Positions 30,531 to 38,450 of a stretch of 64,000 bases of DNA are shown in pieces (within the stretch, counting starts at the first letter, position 1; the number at the start of each line of letters is the position of its first letter). Under the pieces are notes generated by a model, which saw nothing but the letters and a program-made list of their open reading frames with translations, searched no databases and was not told where the DNA came from. This DNA is from Chloroflexota bacterium (GTDB taxonomy: Bacteria > Chloroflexota > Anaerolineae > Anaerolineales > Villigracilaceae): positions 1 through 64,000 of the forward strand of contig JACRLC010000050.1 of assembly GCA_016235425.1 (NCBI GenBank), given 5' to 3'. A program made the translations under genes and the position numbers.

Positions 30531-31805
30531 ATGGGAAAAGTTTCAGCTGCAAACATCGAGAAGGAAGTATATTATTTCAGTATCGCAGAAATCAGTGACT
30601 TGATACGTCAGCGGCAAGTCTCGCCCGTGGAAGTCGTCGAACTGTGTCTCGAACGTATTGAGGCTCTCAACCCGAAGATCAACGCGTTCATTACTGTTTT
30701 GGCCGATCAGGCTCATGAGCAGGCAAAGATTGCTGAGACCGAGATCAAGGCCGGCAGGTGGCGCGGTCCGTTGCACGGTATTCCTGTTGGCATCAAGGAT
30801 TTCTATGATACTGCCGGCATCAGAACGACTGCCGCTTTCGAGTATTTCAAGGATCGTATCCCCGTGAACGATGCCCTGGGTGTAGCCAGGCTAAAGGAAG
30901 CCGGGGCCATTATCCTTGGGAAAATGAACATGCACCAGTTGGGCGCGGGCACAACGGGACTTGACAGCTGCTTTGGTCCTGTACGCAACCCATGGAATGC
31001 TGAATACATACCTGGCGGCTCTTCATCCGGATCGGCGGCCGCTGTTGCGAGCGGTATGTGCTACGCAACGCTCGATACAGATGCGATTGGTTCCTGTCGT
31101 TTGCCGGCCGCGTGCTGTGGTGTGGTCGGTTTCAAAGGGACGTATGGCCTGGTTAATCCCAAAGGCATCCTTGAAGGCGAGGAGCCACCTGATGAAATGA
31201 TCCAATGGTTCAGCCATCCGGGTATTACCACGCGCAATGTCAAAGATACAACGCTGATGCTCGAGGTCCTTGCAGAGAAAAGTGATCAGATCAAGACAGG
31301 AGATCTTGTAAATGGTCCGGCCCGGAATGGAAAGCTGCGAATCGGCGTGGCTGACAACTTCCATGCCCAGCCAGAAGTTTCGGATGCTTTTGGAAAAGCT
31401 GTCGGGACCATCCACGGCCTCAACCATCCCATGAGCAAAGTCGGGGTCCCTTTTGGTGACCCGAGCGGCGGCATCGCCAACATCGAAGCGGACCGAAAGT
31501 CCATTGCCGGGCAGGCTTTCAAAGATATTGACATTTTACTTCTGCCAACAACTGCAACAACCGTTCCAACGATCAAGGATACAGGCGGCAATCCGCAAGC
31601 ACTCTCGCCCGAAAATACTGCGTTCGCCAACTATTATGGTTTGCCAGCCATAAGCGTTCCTTGTGGATTTGATACAAACGGCATTCCACTGGGCCTGCAA
31701 ATTGTCGGTAGACCCTGGGATGATGGCGTTGTCCTTCAACTGGCATATCAATACCAACTGGCGGCTAAACATGGTGAAAAGCATCCGATTGCGGAAAGTT
31801 CATAA
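30531..31805 (+). CDS. Amidase-signature family hydrolase, second copy
   Basis: This 424-residue amidase has Lys in HGIPVGIKDFYDTAG, cis-Ser in GGSSSGSAAAVASG and the nucleophile Ser in LDTDAIGSCRLPAACCGVVG, so the triad looks complete. It differs clearly from the amidase in the catabolic cluster (different start, and PGITTRNVKDTTLMLEVL in the middle). It is shorter than the common 460-480 residues; the part before ADRKSIAGQAFKDIDILLLPT seems reduced. The start at 30531 follows AAAGGAGC. Probably cytoplasmic; its substrate is unknown. Confidence 0.9.
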   Translation: MGKVSAANIEKEVYYFSIAEISDLIRQRQVSPVEVVELCLERIEALNPKINAFITVLADQAHEQAKIAETEIKAGRWRGPLHGIPVGIKDFYDTAGIRTTAAFEYFKDRIPVNDALGVARLKEAGAIILGKMNMHQLGAGTTGLDSCFGPVRNPWNAEYIPGGSSSGSAAAVASGMCYATLDTDAIGSCRLPAACCGVVGFKGTYGLVNPKGILEGEEPPDEMIQWFSHPGITTRNVKDTTLMLEVLAEKSDQIKTGDLVNGPARNGKLRIGVADNFHAQPEVSDAFGKAVGTIHGLNHPMSKVGVPFGDPSGGIANIEADRKSIAGQAFKDIDILLLPTTATTVPTIKDTGGNPQALSPENTAFANYYGLPAISVPCGFDTNGIPLGLQIVGRPWDDGVVLQLAYQYQLAAKHGEKHPIAESS

Positions 31806-31853
31806 GTCTGATTTGATTCCGCGTCGTAAAGTAACGGCCAAAGGAGAATCGAA

Positions 31854-32042
31854 ATGAGAAAGCCGTTTTCTTTCAACATGGAAAGTTACTGGCCGACCGG
31901 GGCCGGCATTTCTCGACTCGAGCAATTAACCGAGCTCAGCGAGGTCGAACTCAGTCAACTGCACGGCATAGGACCCAGCGCGGTCAGCCAACTCCGCCGC
32001 GCCTTGGCAGTCCGGGGCTTGTCGTTTGCCGGTGAAAAGTGA
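31854..32042 (+). CDS. Small helix-hairpin-helix / alpha-CTD-like DNA-binding protein
   Basis: This 62-residue protein has GISRLEQLTELSEVELSQLHGIGPSAVSQLRRALAVRGLSF, the fold of the RNA polymerase alpha-CTD (two HhH-like turns, with IGPSA as the hairpin). Such single-domain proteins are widespread and usually annotated DNA-binding protein. AAAGGAG precedes the ATG. It lies 48 bases after the amidase stop, so the two may be co-transcribed. Its fold is shared with modules of the 13.2-kb protein, but the sequences are not closely alike. Confidence 0.8.
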   Translation: MRKPFSFNMESYWPTGAGISRLEQLTELSEVELSQLHGIGPSAVSQLRRALAVRGLSFAGEK

Positions 32043-32058
32043 AGAAGGAGTAGATTTC

Positions 32059-32148
32059 GTGTCACTGTTTATCTGCGCCATCGGATTTGCCATTTACCTT
32101 ATGGCACCGGCTGGAGCGTTCAAGAATCCCGCCAAGCCCACTTTTTGA
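32059..32148 (+). CDS. Possible 29-residue membrane peptide
   Basis: GTG at 32059 follows GAAGGAG at a workable distance. The peptide is one hydrophobic helix (LFICAIGFAIYLMAPAGAF) with a short basic tail. It could be a real small membrane protein or the leftover N-terminus of a lost gene; the region is rich in gene remnants. No family known. Confidence 0.3.
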   Translation: MSLFICAIGFAIYLMAPAGAFKNPAKPTF

Positions 32149-32173
32149 AGACTTGTAAAGCAATGGGTAAAAT
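32145..32173 (+). promoter_or_regulatory. Promoter of the third DUF1801 gene
   Basis: TTGAAG (32145-32150) and TAAAAT (32168-32173) with a 17-base spacer. It has no TAGAA palindrome, unlike the DUF1801 promoter at 25333. Confidence 0.5.
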
Positions 32174-32198
32174 TGCTGAATAAACAAAAGGAGAAGTC

Positions 32199-32582
32199 AT
32201 GAAAAATGTCATGACCCCATCTCAACTTATCACTAATCAAATCACAGAACTGGCCGATTGGCGCGGTAAACTGCTTGCCCGGCTGCGCAAACTGATCCTC
32301 GAGACCGCTCCCGACATCACTGAGGAATGGAAGTGGGATACCGCGGTATGGACTCAAAATGGCCTTGTTTGCAGTGCCGGTGCTTTCAAGGATCACATGA
32401 AACTTAATTTTTTCAAGGGTGCTTCTTTGAAGGATCCAAAGCATCTCTTCAACGCCGGACTTGATGCGAAGGCTGCACGCGCCATTGATTTCAGCGAAGG
32501 CGACGATATAGATGAGTCTGCCTTGAAGGACCTCGTTCGCTCTGCCGTGGCCTACAACAAGACTGGCGGCAAAAAGAAATAA
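32199..32582 (+). CDS. DUF1801-family protein, third copy
   Basis: This 127-residue protein has the DUF1801 core: ITELADWRGKLLARLRKLILETAPDITEEWKWDTAVWTQNGLVCS, then HMKLNFFKGASLKDPKHLFNAGL and a C-terminal helix with DESALKDLVRSAVAYN. It lies closer to the 25888 protein than to the 25399 protein. Function unknown; the fold binds small molecules or iron in some relatives. It is preceded by its own promoter and followed 52 bases later by a HEAT-repeat gene. Confidence 0.88.
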   Translation: MKNVMTPSQLITNQITELADWRGKLLARLRKLILETAPDITEEWKWDTAVWTQNGLVCSAGAFKDHMKLNFFKGASLKDPKHLFNAGLDAKAARAIDFSEGDDIDESALKDLVRSAVAYNKTGGKKK

Positions 32583-32634
32583 CCGGCTTTGATGAGCAAG
32601 CCAGATAGTTCTTGCTCCAACAGGAGAGATCAAT

Positions 32635-33186
32635 ATGGATAAGATCATACGAACGAACCTGGACGCCCTGCGCTCCGACGATAGAGATTTGCAGAACAAG
32701 GCCTTTTTTCATATTCTCAAGGTAACAGAAAAACCAGTAGATTGGGCGTATGAGGTATGGGATGGACTTGTTGCGGACTTGCGCAACAAAGACAACCACG
32801 TGAGGGCAATTGCGGCGCAAGTGCTTTGCAGCCTTGCCAAAAGCGACCCGGAGAACAGGATGCTCAAAGACTTTCCCGTCCTGCTCGCGGTTACAAAGGA
32901 TGAAAGATTCGTCACCGCGAGGCATTGCATGCAAGCGATCTGGAAAGTCGGCGTTGCCGGGGAGAGACAACAAAAGATATTGGTGGATGGTCTCGAAGTC
33001 CGGTTCAAAGCGTGCGTTGCTGAAAAGAATTGCACTTTGATTCGTTACGACATCATTCAAGGCCTCAAGAATTTGTATGATGAAGTAAAGGATGAGAAAA
33101 TAAGAGTGAAGGTGCTGGAACTGATCGAAACGGAAGGTGACGCCAAATATCGCAAGAAGTATGCAAGCCTTTGGCGAGTCAAGTAA
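32635..33186 (+). CDS. HEAT-repeat-like protein
   Basis: This 183-residue all-helical protein has HEAT-type helix pairs: LQNKAFFHILKVTEKPVDWAYEVW, DNHVRAIAAQVLCSLAKSDP, RFVTARHCMQAIWKVGVAG and LIRYDIIQGLKNLYDEVKDE. HEAT repeats form scaffolds for protein contacts; no catalytic motif is seen. CAGGAGAG precedes the ATG. Similar proteins are often labelled hypothetical or DNA-alkylation-repair-like, but the AlkD catalytic residues are not recognisable here. Confidence 0.75.
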   Translation: MDKIIRTNLDALRSDDRDLQNKAFFHILKVTEKPVDWAYEVWDGLVADLRNKDNHVRAIAAQVLCSLAKSDPENRMLKDFPVLLAVTKDERFVTARHCMQAIWKVGVAGERQQKILVDGLEVRFKACVAEKNCTLIRYDIIQGLKNLYDEVKDEKIRVKVLELIETEGDAKYRKKYASLWRVK

Positions 33187-33363
33187 AATAACCGCTCACT
33201 CTATAAAATAAATAGCTCGCCTTGCGCAATGTCATTCTGAGTAAAATCATAGCGGAAAAGAGCGCTGTTCAAAGCGAGAGAAGCAAGACCTCAGCCACGA
33301 ATTACGTGGCAAAAAGGTTTTGAACTCCTTACAACATCAGTAGATAAAAGGAATTATCCTCAA

Positions 33364-34233
33364 ATGAAGATTCACCTTGTGGATGGCACGTATGAGTTGT
33401 TCCGAAACCACTTCGGTGCACCGCCGAAAAAAGCTCCTGATGGCAGGGAGGTAGGCGCTACGCTCGGATTGGTGCGGAGCCTGATGCTGCTGTTGTCGAG
33501 CCCCGATGTGACGCATGTCGCCGTTGCCTTCGACCATGTGATCGAGTCGTTTCGCAACAAACTCTATGCGGGCTACAAAACAGGAGAGGGTGTTGATCCG
33601 AATCTGCTGGCGCAATTCTCACTGGCAGAAAAGGCAGTGTCCGCGCTTGGATTGGTGGTCTGGCCCATGGTCAAGTTTGAAGCGGATGATGCCATCGCCA
33701 CGGCGACCGCGCGTTTCAAGAAAGTCAAATCCGTGGAGCAGATTGTCATTTGCTCCGTTGATAAAGATTTGATGCAAATGGTGGATGGTGAGCGTGTCGT
33801 TTGTTGGGATCGTCGCCGTGAGATTATTCTTGATGAAAAAGGCGTGGTCGAAAAATTCGGTGTCAGCCCGGAGTCCATCCCGGATTATCTGGCGCTCGTC
33901 GGCGATTCAGCGGATGGCTATCCGGGCATCAAAGGTTGGGGCGCCGCCTCCACTTCCACCGTGCTTTCGCGTTTCAAGCACATCGAGTCCATTCCCAAAA
34001 ACCCAAATAAACTGGGGTTGGGATTGGGACGCGCAACCACACTGGTTGAAAACCTTCAACAAAACTATCAAGATGCCTTGCTCTTCAGGGAGCTGTCCAC
34101 ACTTCGCAAGGATGTTCCACTCAAAGAGAAACCCAGCGACCTGAAATGGCAGGGCGCAGACGAACGGCTGAAAAAGTTTTGCCGCGAATTAGGTGACGAG
34201 CGGATACCAGAGCGTATTTCGCGCTGGCGATAA
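33364..34233 (+). CDS. 5'-3' exonuclease (flap endonuclease / PolA N-terminal-like)
   Basis: This 289-residue stand-alone PIN-like 5' nuclease has the first metal Asp in KIHLVDGTYELFRNH. Next are the arch and metal residues FEADDAIATATARF and VICSVDKDLMQMVDG. The helix-hairpin-helix DNA-binding motif is VGDSADGYPGIKGWGAASTS. It probably removes RNA primers or flaps in replication and repair, in addition to the nuclease of DNA polymerase I. The typical length for stand-alone forms is 250-310 residues. It stands 12 bases before the acyl-CoA synthetase gene, which has no related function. Confidence 0.92.
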   Translation: MKIHLVDGTYELFRNHFGAPPKKAPDGREVGATLGLVRSLMLLLSSPDVTHVAVAFDHVIESFRNKLYAGYKTGEGVDPNLLAQFSLAEKAVSALGLVVWPMVKFEADDAIATATARFKKVKSVEQIVICSVDKDLMQMVDGERVVCWDRRREIILDEKGVVEKFGVSPESIPDYLALVGDSADGYPGIKGWGAASTSTVLSRFKHIESIPKNPNKLGLGLGRATTLVENLQQNYQDALLFRELSTLRKDVPLKEKPSDLKWQGADERLKKFCRELGDERIPERISRWR

Positions 34234-34244
34234 TTTCACATAAA

Positions 34245-35786
34245 ATGCCCATGTCCTTCTTAAACACTTTCACCGACAACGTTCACAAATTTCCTAATAA
34301 AATTGCGCTCGAATTTATTGACCCTCCGCTTCAACGCGTCACTTATGCGGAACTGGATCAACTCGTCCAACAAACGGCGGGTTATTTACGAAGCCTTGGA
34401 CTTCAACCCGGCGACCGCGTCGCTTTGCAACTAACAAAATGCCTTGAATTCATCCTTTTGCATCTGGCAACTTTACGTTTGGGGGCGATCTCTCTGCCGC
34501 TCAATCTGGCTTACCCTCCCGATGAAATAGAATATTTTCTCAGCGACTCCGGCACGCGGTTGTTCTTTGCGCTCGAATCAAATGCCGCGCGGCTTCAACC
34601 TGTTGTTTCCAAATTGCCTGAATTGCAGGAATGTATTTTTCTGAAACCTGCCGAACCCGACCAATTCAATTCCCTAATCTCTGATTCTCCAATTACCAAT
34701 TACCGATCGCTGACCGCTCAGGGCGAAGCCTTCCAGGACACCGCCGTCATCATCTACACCAGCGGTACGACGGGACGTCCCAAAGGCGCGGAGATCACGC
34801 ATGGCAACCTAATCTCCAATCTCCAATCTCTTCACGCCGCATGGGGATGGCGGTCTGACGACGTGTTGTTGCACGTCCTTCCGATCTTTCACGTGCATGG
34901 GTTGTTCATTGCCTTGCACGGGGCTTTGAATGCCGGAGCAACGGCGTTGCTGATGCGTGAGTTCGATGCGCGCAAAACCCTTGAAACGTTGGTCGAAAAG
35001 CACTGCACCGTTTTCATGGCGGTTCCGACAATTCATCAACGACTGTTGGATGTCCCCGATGCGAGCCAGTTCGATTTGTCGCATGTCCGGCTGATCACCT
35101 CCGGGTCTGATCGTTTGCCGGATGACGTGTTCGCAGGTTTTCAGCAAACCTTCGGTTACACCCTGCTCGAACGCTACGGCATGACGGAGACAGGAATGAA
35201 CCTGTCCAATCCATTGATTGGCGAACGGCGGATTGGATCGGTTGGATTGCCCCTGCCTGGAGTAGATGCGAGGGTCGTGAGTGCGGAAACGGGAGAGAGG
35301 CTTCCAGATGAGGAGATTGGAGAATTGGAGATTCGCGGCTCGAATGTGTTCAAGGGATATTGGCGACAGCCTGAGAAGACGTCCGCTTCTTTCACCGCCG
35401 ACGGTTGGTTCCGCACGGGCGATTTGGGTTTTCGCGAAGCTGACGGATATTTCACGCTATGCGGGCGTTCCAAGGATTTGATCATCAGCGGCGGATTGAA
35501 CATTTATCCGCCCGAAGTGGAACGCGTGCTCGTTGAGCATCCCGCGGTGGCGGCCTGCGCGGTGATCGGCTGTCCAGATAAAGAGTGGGGGGAAAAGGTC
35601 ACAGCGGTGGTGGTGCTCAATGAAGCGGGATCAGTTTCGGGGGCGGACCTGATCGCTTTTTGTCGGGAGCGTCTCGCGGCGTATAAGTCTCCCAAGTCCA
35701 TCGTCTTCAGAAATGACCTGCCGCGCAACGCCATGGGCAAGGTGCAAAAGGCGGAATTGAGGAAGACCGTTTGCCAGGTTGGTTGA
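34245..35786 (+). CDS. AMP-forming acyl-CoA synthetase (malonyl-CoA synthetase-like)
   Basis: This 513-residue ANL-superfamily ligase has P-loop IIYTSGTTGRPKGAEITHGN, A5 ERYGMTETGMN, A7 TGDLGFREADGYFTLCGRSKD and the A10 lysine in RNAMGKVQKAEL. It activates a carboxylic acid as adenylate and transfers it to CoA. The overall look is nearest MatB-type malonyl-CoA synthetases, but substrate is not certain. The start could be 34245 or 34251; neither has a good Shine-Dalgarno. Three AATTGGAGA-type tracts are in frame: 34662-34704 (peptide NSLISDSPITNY), 34808-34832 (NLISNLQSL) and 35311-35334 (EIGELEIR). Confidence 0.9.
   Translation: MPMSFLNTFTDNVHKFPNKIALEFIDPPLQRVTYAELDQLVQQTAGYLRSLGLQPGDRVALQLTKCLEFILLHLATLRLGAISLPLNLAYPPDEIEYFLSDSGTRLFFALESNAARLQPVVSKLPELQECIFLKPAEPDQFNSLISDSPITNYRSLTAQGEAFQDTAVIIYTSGTTGRPKGAEITHGNLISNLQSLHAAWGWRSDDVLLHVLPIFHVHGLFIALHGALNAGATALLMREFDARKTLETLVEKHCTVFMAVPTIHQRLLDVPDASQFDLSHVRLITSGSDRLPDDVFAGFQQTFGYTLLERYGMTETGMNLSNPLIGERRIGSVGLPLPGVDARVVSAETGERLPDEEIGELEIRGSNVFKGYWRQPEKTSASFTADGWFRTGDLGFREADGYFTLCGRSKDLIISGGLNIYPPEVERVLVEHPAVAACAVIGCPDKEWGEKVTAVVVLNEAGSVSGADLIAFCRERLAAYKSPKSIVFRNDLPRNAMGKVQKAELRKTVCQVG
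34662..34704 (-). repeat. AATTGGAGA-type tract inside acyl-CoA synthetase gene
   Basis: CAATTCAATTCCCTAATCTC and TGATTCTCCAATTACCAATT are in frame just before the P-loop and lengthen a linker. Two shorter tracts follow at 34808-34832 and 35311-35334. Confidence 0.65.
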
Positions 35787-35792
35787 GCGGCT

Positions 35793-36407
35793 TTACTTCG
35801 CGAAGAGGGCGATCATTCCAAACGTTGTAATTACCAAACCGGAAATCCTGTTGACCCAGACCATCCATGCGGGGGTGAATTTTTCGCGCAGAAGGCCGAC
35901 GCCAAAGCTGAGTCCCAGCCACCAGGCGGCGGAGCCGAGAAAGACGCCCAACACCATGAACGCGGCGGAGACGTAGTCCCCGTTTGATTCGCCGAGACGC
36001 AACCCGGCAAAGATGGCGATGAACGAGAGTATCGTCATTGGGTTGGTGATGGTGAGAAAAAAGGTGGAGATGTACGCGCCGAAGACTCCGTTTTGGCTGG
36101 CCTGCGCGGCGTGGCCTGCCGGTTTTGCAATGAAGGTGCGAATTCCGATATAGAGCAGGAAAACTCCGCCGACGAGCCGGAGCCAATTTGCCTGGCCGAC
36201 CAGCAAGTCTGTGATGAAGGTCAGGCCAAAGGCGGCGACCGCGCCGTAGAGCATGTCTGCTGTTGCCGCGCCGAGGCCGGAGAGGAATCCGTTTAATCGT
36301 CCCTCGGCCAGTGTGCGGCGGATGCACAACACGCCGATCGGCCCGACGGGGGCGGCGATGGAAAGGCCAATGATGAAGCCGCGGAGGAAGATGGTTAGAG
36401 AGTTCAT
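35793..36407 (-). CDS. LysE-family amino-acid exporter
   Basis: This 204-residue inner-membrane protein has six hydrophobic segments. The family start is LTIFLRGFIIGLSIAAPVGPIGVLCIRRTL (GxxxxxxPGPxxxxv pattern, here AAPVGPIGVLC), then TADMLYGAVAAFGL and FFLTITNPMTILSFIAIFAGL, the conserved NP loop. LysE/RhtB proteins export basic or other amino acids using the proton gradient. It is convergent with the acyl-CoA synthetase gene; only six bases separate the stops. Confidence 0.9.
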   Translation of the reverse strand: MNSLTIFLRGFIIGLSIAAPVGPIGVLCIRRTLAEGRLNGFLSGLGAATADMLYGAVAAFGLTFITDLLVGQANWLRLVGGVFLLYIGIRTFIAKPAGHAAQASQNGVFGAYISTFFLTITNPMTILSFIAIFAGLRLGESNGDYVSAAFMVLGVFLGSAAWWLGLSFGVGLLREKFTPAWMVWVNRISGLVITTFGMIALFAK

Positions 36408-36520
36408 AGTTTAGGTAGTTTTGTAGTTGCTTCGCGCTGAGCGGAGGCCGAGTGCAAGTCGAGACCGCAGTCGAAGCGCGGGGAGCTTGGAAAGATTGAG
36501 TTTGTTTGGAACCTTGTCCT

Positions 36521-36572
36521 TCGACTGCGCTCGTCGCAAAGAGCGCTCCTCACTCCGCTCAGGATGAAAGAT
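36521..36572. repeat. CCTTCGACTGCGCTCG...CTCCGCTCAGGATGA intergenic repeat
   Basis: GTCCTTCGACTGCGCTCGTC, then CTCACTCCGCTCAGGATGAA. A shorter relative lies at 54238-54275 (TCCTTCGACTGCGAAC and CTCCGCTCAGGAC). The ends are complementary (TCCT...AGGA), so this is a small palindromic intergenic element. Confidence 0.5.
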
Positions 36573-36585
36573 GCTTTAGCTCTGC

Positions 36586-37437
36586 TCAGGGCGGAGAGAG
36601 TGGGCAGGCTTCAATAAATTCGTCCAGATCCCAATTTTTGCGGATGGAGTTGAAGCCAAGTTTTTCTGCCTGTTCGCAGAATTCACTTGCACCCAATTCA
36701 TATTCAATGGTGAAGACGGGCTTGCCTGCGGTGGCGAATGGCAGGAGCAGGCCGCATTCTTCGTAATAAAAACATTGTTCGTTCAGCGCCCAATCGAAAT
36801 AGGGGACGAGTTCCGGAATTTGTTCGAGGTCGTTTTTCAGCCCGATGGAGAGTCCGCGTGCGTGGGCTGATTCGGCCAGCCAGATGTTGAATGTCAGCTG
36901 GTCTTCGTAGGTCAATGTGTAGCCGGTATCGTTTGTGTAGCCGTTGACGTTATCGGGGTCAACGCCGTCACATCCTTTCTGCGCGGCCATGTCCATTCTT
37001 TCGAACATGACCGGGGCGAGCAAATCCAGGCGGCGGATGTCGAGCCATTTTTCTCCGGGCCAGCCCTCCATGTCTTTGCCGAGGACTTCTTCTGAGAATT
37101 GATTTGCGTCCGGCCGCCAATCTTCAAATGACCCGGCGCTGAAGTAGCACATGACGAAGATGCCGCGCGCGCGCAAGTCTGCAATCATGGCTGGATCGGT
37201 GTCGAAGAGGTCGAGGTTGAAAACGTCAACGTTGAGCGCGGTGTTGATCTCGCCGGTGTATTGAATTTGCCACGCCGCGTTTGTGGGCGGGACGCGGAAT
37301 TCAGGAGTGGGTGTCTCTGCGTTTGGGGAGGGGGGAACGGCGAATGTTTCGGTTGCAAGGACTGCAGATGAAACGGTGGCAGGCGCGGCAACGCATGAAG
37401 CGAGGAGCAGGGTCAGGGTGAGGGTGATTCGTTTCAT
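36586..37437 (-). CDS. GH114-like glycoside hydrolase lipoprotein (endo-alpha-1,4-polygalactosaminidase family)
   Basis: This 283-residue protein has a lipobox LTLLLASC at the N-terminus, a Thr-Pro linker (NAETPTPEFRVPPT), and a TIM-barrel GH114 domain. The domain shows QIQYTGEINTALNVDVFNLDLFDT, IFVMCYFSAGSFEDWRPD, CDGVDPDNVNGYTN with the acidic residues, and ALNEQCFYYEEC. It is anchored outside the cytoplasmic membrane and may trim galactosaminoglycan-type exopolysaccharide. The ATG at 37437 (MKRITLT) follows AAGGA; longer in-frame starts upstream overlap the secF terminator. It lies downstream of secDF but behind a terminator. Confidence 0.88.
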   Translation of the reverse strand: MKRITLTLTLLLASCVAAPATVSSAVLATETFAVPPSPNAETPTPEFRVPPTNAAWQIQYTGEINTALNVDVFNLDLFDTDPAMIADLRARGIFVMCYFSAGSFEDWRPDANQFSEEVLGKDMEGWPGEKWLDIRRLDLLAPVMFERMDMAAQKGCDGVDPDNVNGYTNDTGYTLTYEDQLTFNIWLAESAHARGLSIGLKNDLEQIPELVPYFDWALNEQCFYYEECGLLLPFATAGKPVFTIEYELGASEFCEQAEKLGFNSIRKNWDLDEFIEACPLSPP

Positions 37438-37454
37438 GGTCATCCTTAAAATCA

Positions 37455-37485
37455 AAAGGAGTGAACAGTGACTGTCCACTCCTTT
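37455..37485 (-). terminator. Terminator after secF
   Basis: Arms CACTCCTTT and AAAGGAGTG with an inner CAGT/ACTG pairing; on the minus strand TTTTGATTTT follows. It separates secDF from the GH114 gene. Confidence 0.75.
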
Positions 37486-37490
37486 GCAGG

Positions 37491-38441
37491 TTAGAGAGTC
37501 GCTGTTTCTTTTGGCCGGAACCAATTATTCCACTCGCGGTTTTCCCAAACGACAAGGATGGGCGCGGCGTTGAAGATGGATGAATACGTGCCGCTCAAAA
37601 TACCCACGAGCAGGATGATCACGAAATGACGGATGCTGTCGCCGCCGAAGAGTGCCAGTGCGAAGAGGGTGAACATCACGGTGAGCTGTGTGTTGATGGA
37701 GCGGTCGAGTGTTTGCACGATGGAATGGTTGACCATCGTCTCGTATTCGACGCGGCGGTAGATGTGTGAGTTTTCGCGCACGCGGTCGAACACTACGATG
37801 GTATCGTGTACGGAAAAACCGATGACGGTGAGGAGCGCGGTGAGGAAGAGCGCGTCCGCTTCCCAGCCGAGGAAGTAGCCGAGGATGGCCTCGGCACCAA
37901 GCACGACGAATACATCGTGCAGCATGGCGATGATCGCGGCTGTGCCGTAGCGATAGGCGTGTTCCACACTGCGGAAAGCCCACCAGATGTACAACAGGAT
38001 TGCGACCGCCGCCATGAGGATGGCGATGCCTGCCGCGCCCGTGACCTCCGCACCGACAGAGGCGCTGACCGAGGTAAAGTTCAGCACGGTCACTTTCGAC
38101 CCGAAGCGGGATTCCATTTCGGCGACCATCTGGCCTTTGGTTTCATCGGTCATAACCTTGGAGCGAATTGAGAACGCGTCCTCTCCCAGGGGCTGGACGA
38201 TGGGGTCAATCAGCGGCTGATCGGCAGTGGAGAATTCTTCGTATAATGCTGTGATTTCGCCCGCCGCAGGGCGCGCGCCCTCGAATTGGACTTCGAGCAG
38301 GGAGCCGCCGCGGAAATCAATTCCCAGAGGCAGAGGGCCTTGTTTTGACTTCGCCCAGTTCAGTCCCATGAAAATAATGCCGGGGACGATGATCAGCAGG
38401 GAGATGAAAAAATAGAGATATCGGTTCTTAATAATGTTCAT
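37491..38441 (-). CDS. secF: Protein translocase subunit SecF
   Basis: This 316-residue membrane protein has six transmembrane helices and a periplasmic-type P1 domain. The SecF start YLYFFISLLIIVPGIIFMGLN is followed by GIDFRGGSLLEVQFEG, then SVGAEVTGAAGIAILMAAVAIL (helix 2), GFSVHDTIVVFDRVREN (conserved Asp-Arg motif of helix 4/5) and SINTQLTVMFTLFALALFGGDSIRHF. With SecD it uses the ion gradient to pull secreted proteins outward and recycle SecYEG. It starts nine bases after secD stops, so the two are one operon. Confidence 0.97.
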   Translation of the reverse strand: MNIIKNRYLYFFISLLIIVPGIIFMGLNWAKSKQGPLPLGIDFRGGSLLEVQFEGARPAAGEITALYEEFSTADQPLIDPIVQPLGEDAFSIRSKVMTDETKGQMVAEMESRFGSKVTVLNFTSVSASVGAEVTGAAGIAILMAAVAILLYIWWAFRSVEHAYRYGTAAIIAMLHDVFVVLGAEAILGYFLGWEADALFLTALLTVIGFSVHDTIVVFDRVRENSHIYRRVEYETMVNHSIVQTLDRSINTQLTVMFTLFALALFGGDSIRHFVIILLVGILSGTYSSIFNAAPILVVWENREWNNWFRPKETATL

Positions 38442-38450
38442 GGCGTGTTC